From: Candidatus Rifleibacteriota bacterium
GTDB lineage: Bacteria; Riflebacteria; Ozemobacteria; Ozemobacterales; Ozemobacteraceae
Assembly (NCBI GenBank): GCA_017526725.1
Contig: JAFXRA010000046.1
Coordinates: 1-8,032, forward strand
Length of the DNA stretch: 8,032 nucleotides
Reading direction: 5' to 3'
Position 1 is the first letter of the stretch, and every line of letters starts with the position of its first letter. Of the stretch, positions 5,694 to 8,032 are shown piece after piece. Made by a program: the position numbers and the translations under genes. The notes under the pieces were generated by a model. The model saw only the letters and a list, made by a program, of their open reading frames with translations. It made no database searches and was not told where the DNA came from.

Positions 5694-6498
5694 ATTTTTT
5701 CTTTGCTGCAGCAGCGTTATTTTTATTAACTTTGCTTATCATTTCCAGAATCAGCTTCATAAAAGCTGCTTTATCTTCTTTTGTTGAATTCTTCTTGCCA
5801 TACAATTCATCATCAAAGTATACTGCTGCTTTCTGGCTTTCAGCCTTAGGGAAATTGATACTATCAGCAATTTTATTAAAATATTCCAGAGCTGTTTCAT
5901 CTTCATCTCGAGGCAAATTACTCTGAATAGCCATTATATCAGCAAAACTATTGAATAATTCAACGATATTGGCACCATTTAATATTGAAGATTTATTATT
6001 TACAACTCCAGCAGCAGAAGTAGTTTCATTAAGTTCCTGTTCCAGATGTTCTTTTAAACGGTCCATTTCTTCTGCCATGGCTTGTTCCATAGCACGCTGA
6101 CGAGCAACTTTATTTCTCTTTTTAACATACCAAATACCCACTCCACCAAAACCGCCAATCAAAGAGCCATACTCTAAAAACTGCAAAATATAATCTATTA
6201 TATCTTCTTCAGTGGGTTGAGGAGCATTTTTTGCTTGCTCAGAGAGTTTTTTATATCTTGCATCCTGTTCTCTCAAATAGTTTTTAAGATTATTAGGGAA
6301 TATTTTTAATGTAAAAAAATAAAGAATTCCAGAAATTGCAATAGCCAATAAAAGAATCTGAAATGACGCTGTTAAAGAGCCTTCTTTATCTTCTGCATTA
6401 GCTTGACTTGCTAACTCTCGTAAACTTTGTAAACCGTCTCTAAAATCTTGACTAGCAACTTGTTTAGCTACTCTATTAATACCTAATTCTAAAATCAT
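5692..6498 (-). CDS. Membrane protein with DUF4129-like C-terminus, last gene of the MoxR-DUF58 operon
   Basis: A 268-residue protein with no clear enzymatic motif. It has an N-terminal amphipathic part, a strong membrane helix at about 45-65, a second hydrophobic glycine-rich segment at about 109-124 (GGFGGVGIWYV) followed at once by basic residues, and a charged, probably coiled-coil stretch at about 126-160. The C-terminal part at about 176-256 contains ETALEYFNKIAD and later AAVYFDDELYG. This resembles the C-terminal helical region of DUF4129 proteins, which typically sit beside DUF58 and MoxR genes. The resemblance is weak and leans partly on context. The tail is alanine- and lysine-rich (AAAAKKK). 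Its ATG overlaps the DUF58 stop by 4 bp (ATGA), indicating translational coupling; ggag lies only 2 nt before the start. It is probably an envelope protein working with DUF58 and MoxR. No transglutaminase gene follows, unlike many such clusters. Confidence 0.7.
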   Translation of the reverse strand: MILELGINRVAKQVASQDFRDGLQSLRELASQANAEDKEGSLTASFQILLLAIAISGILYFFTLKIFPNNLKNYLREQDARYKKLSEQAKNAPQPTEEDIIDYILQFLEYGSLIGGFGGVGIWYVKKRNKVARQRAMEQAMAEEMDRLKEHLEQELNETTSAAGVVNNKSSILNGANIVELFNSFADIMAIQSNLPRDEDETALEYFNKIADSINFPKAESQKAAVYFDDELYGKKNSTKEDKAAFMKLILEMISKVNKNNAAAAKKK

Positions 6499-7922
6499 TG
6501 CTCCATTAACCTGCCTGCTTCTTTATAAGCTTCTTCTTTAGCGAACTGTTCCTTAGGATTTATAATTCTAAATTCTATGCCAAGTTCTTCTACTTTATCT
6601 GCAAATTCTTGAGCAGTAATTTTTTCCTTTTGCTGTGCACCAGTAAAATTCAATAATTTTGAATCATCTATAACCCAAAGTATTATTTTTACTCCTCTGG
6701 CATGTAATGCAGAAATACCATCAAAAATAATATCATAATCCAGTCTCAAAGTATGGCTTAAAAGCAAAACAATTGAGCCTGGACCGGCTTCAGCACAGAT
6801 TGTATCCATTAAACTGGAAGCGGCTTCTGGTTCTGCAGCCTGCAATTTCCCTTTGTCAAAGCTGTTTAGAATATCTGTCATAAAACCGTATGCTGGAAGA
6901 TTCTGACTGACACTAAATATATTAGTGGTCTTATCCTGAGTCATAGCAAGTTTTACAGGAATACCACGATTTCTTGTTTCTTGTATAACTGCAGCACAGA
7001 TTCTAAAAATTCTGTTCATGCCGTTTCCGAAACCTAAGCCTCTTAATTGAGTTCTATCAGTATGAACAGCTAAGAACACAGTTGACATACAGTCTTTTTC
7101 AAACTGTTTAATTACTGTTTTACCAATAGATGCAGATTTTGTCCAACATATAGCTCTGACATCATCACCCTGAGCATATTCTTTTATACCGTAAAAATCC
7201 ATGCCATTACCAGCTTTTGTTGACTTGGTGCTTCCCATGGGTTCCAGAACGGTACTGTTGATTAAATCCATATCTTCTTCAGGAGGAGGATTCAGCCATA
7301 CATTAACAAACGTATCCTGTTTAGGTTTAAGAATAATTTTTTCTTCAAAAAACATAAAAGGGTCATGAAGACTTAATGTTAACGGTCCAACCATAAATTT
7401 ACCATAACCGCGGTTTAGGGGAACGGTATATTTTAAATTCAGAGTGCCTTCAGTATCAAATTCTGAATTATTCAAAATTTTAATTGGAGAGGCAAGGTTT
7501 TTGCAGCCTTTAAATTCATCTGATACATAAGCAATAGAAAAAGGAAAAATACTTTTATATTTTAATTCTAGATATACAGTAAATTGATCTTCTTCTATTG
7601 CCTTAGGTTCATGTAATCTTCTGACTAACTGAAATCCGTTCTTTACTCTAGTAAGATAAAGTCTGGATAAAATATAAACTGAAAGGGGCAAATAGACAAA
7701 AATCAGAAATTCAGGCAGGAATGGCTTTTCCATAAATCCTATCCATGGAATAGTAGCTATAACGCCTATTATAAAAAGAATATATAAAATCCATTTAAGC
7801 TTAGAGTTCGTATTTATAATACGATTGTAAGCCTCTTCATCTTCTCGATATTCATCTTCAATATCGACCATGACTATTTTTTTAGGGGTTAGTTGATTAA
7901 ATGAACGACTGAATGATCTCAT
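6495..7922 (-). CDS. DUF58-domain membrane protein
   Basis: A 475-residue DUF58 protein, the usual partner of MoxR AAA+ ATPases in bacterial envelope-related operons; its molecular activity is not established. Two membrane helices lie at about 43-61 and 69-88. A beta-rich region at about 105-210 follows, including the RGYGKFMVGPLTLSLHDPF segment typical of the family. The DUF58 signature is at 238-276: GNGMDFYGIKEYAQGDDVRAICW, then SASIGKTVIKQFE. The C-terminal half (about 280-455) has the alternating strand/helix look of a von Willebrand A-like fold, but the position where a DxSxS metal site would sit reads AVHTDRTQ, so metal binding there is doubtful. The ATG at 7920-7922 lies 3 bp after the upstream moxR stop and has no good Shine-Dalgarno site, so translation is probably coupled. 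An internal ATG at codon 18 is possible but less well placed. Confidence 0.9.
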   Translation of the reverse strand: MRSFSRSFNQLTPKKIVMVDIEDEYREDEEAYNRIINTNSKLKWILYILFIIGVIATIPWIGFMEKPFLPEFLIFVYLPLSVYILSRLYLTRVKNGFQLVRRLHEPKAIEEDQFTVYLELKYKSIFPFSIAYVSDEFKGCKNLASPIKILNNSEFDTEGTLNLKYTVPLNRGYGKFMVGPLTLSLHDPFMFFEEKIILKPKQDTFVNVWLNPPPEEDMDLINSTVLEPMGSTKSTKAGNGMDFYGIKEYAQGDDVRAICWTKSASIGKTVIKQFEKDCMSTVFLAVHTDRTQLRGLGFGNGMNRIFRICAAVIQETRNRGIPVKLAMTQDKTTNIFSVSQNLPAYGFMTDILNSFDKGKLQAAEPEAASSLMDTICAEAGPGSIVLLLSHTLRLDYDIIFDGISALHARGVKIILWVIDDSKLLNFTGAQQKEKITAQEFADKVEELGIEFRIINPKEQFAKEEAYKEAGRLMEQ

Positions 7923-7925
7923 AAT

Positions 7926-8032
7926 TTATTGTTTCTTATTGGTTACTGGAGCAGGAACTTTAGCTATTACTTCAGCAATGATATTTTCAGGTTCGACATG
8001 TCTTACCAGTGTTTGAGCACCCAAAATAAGTC
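7926..8032 (-). CDS. C-terminus of a MoxR-family AAA+ ATPase (partial)
   Basis: The minus strand is open from the window edge to a TAA at 7926-7928, encoding the last 34 residues (LILGAQTLVRHVEPENIIAEVIAKVPAPVTNKKQ in two parts: LILGAQTLVRHVEPENI and IAEVIAKVPAPVTNKKQ). The pattern of a small hydrophobic helix, then EPENIIAEVIAKVPAP, is like the C-terminal tail of MoxR-type ATPases. MoxR genes very often precede DUF58 genes. The ATPase domain itself lies outside the window, so the call rests on the short tail and the context. The gap to the DUF58 start is 3 bp, showing a shared transcript. The gene may instead encode another protein of the same operon type. Confidence 0.6.
   Translation of the reverse strand, partial: LILGAQTLVRHVEPENIIAEVIAKVPAPVTNKKQ

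Noticed and set aside
5666..5926. Plus-strand open frame of 86 codons, hydrophobic product
   Set aside because: It starts inside the bidirectional terminator and is antisense to the DUF4129-like gene; the hydrophobicity comes from reading lysine/glutamate-rich codons backwards.

Overview
The window is low-GC DNA (roughly one third G+C by eye) from a bacterium. Genes are tightly packed, some have clear AGGAG/GGAGG ribosome sites, and several rho-independent terminators are visible. The gene mix is a HAMP/SpoIIE phosphatase, a PfaD enoylreductase with an Sfp-type phosphopantetheinyl transferase, a SEC-C-tagged methionine aminopeptidase and a MoxR-DUF58 operon. It would suit an uncultured low-GC gut or environmental lineage such as Gastranaerophilales (non-photosynthetic relatives of cyanobacteria). 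That placement is inference from gene content only, and nothing here proves it.

Layout. (1) 1-1878, plus strand: the 3' part of a membrane sensor with a HAMP linker and a PP2C/SpoIIE phosphatase, cut by the window edge. (2) 1879-2106: a convergent intergenic gap holding a large nested inverted repeat. (3) 2107-4581, minus strand: pfaD, then a very strong terminator hairpin, then a PPTase gene. The PPTase coding sequence is interrupted in frame by a roughly 94-bp GC-rich, hairpin-forming repeat. (4) 4582-4767: a divergent promoter region with a dyad upstream of pfaD and a good sigma70-like promoter for map. (5) 4768-5649, plus strand: map, a type I methionine aminopeptidase with an N-terminal SEC-C zinc motif. 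(6) 5653-5693: a bidirectional terminator. (7) 5692-8032, minus strand: the end of a MoxR ATPase gene, a DUF58 gene and a membrane protein with a DUF4129-like C-terminus, with a 3-bp gap and a 4-bp overlap, so one operon.

How the genes fit together. PfaD is the enoyl-reductase partner of PUFA synthases and trans-AT polyketide synthases. A PPTase is needed to arm the carrier domains of such synthases, so the pair is functionally coherent, although no synthase gene lies in the window. MoxR, DUF58 and DUF4129-type proteins form a widespread envelope-associated set. The SpoIIE phosphatase would act in a partner-switching or stress-response pathway whose partners are not seen here.

The most noteworthy points are the in-frame repeat insertion in the PPTase gene, the terminator placed between two functionally linked genes, and the nested palindrome at 1897-2063.
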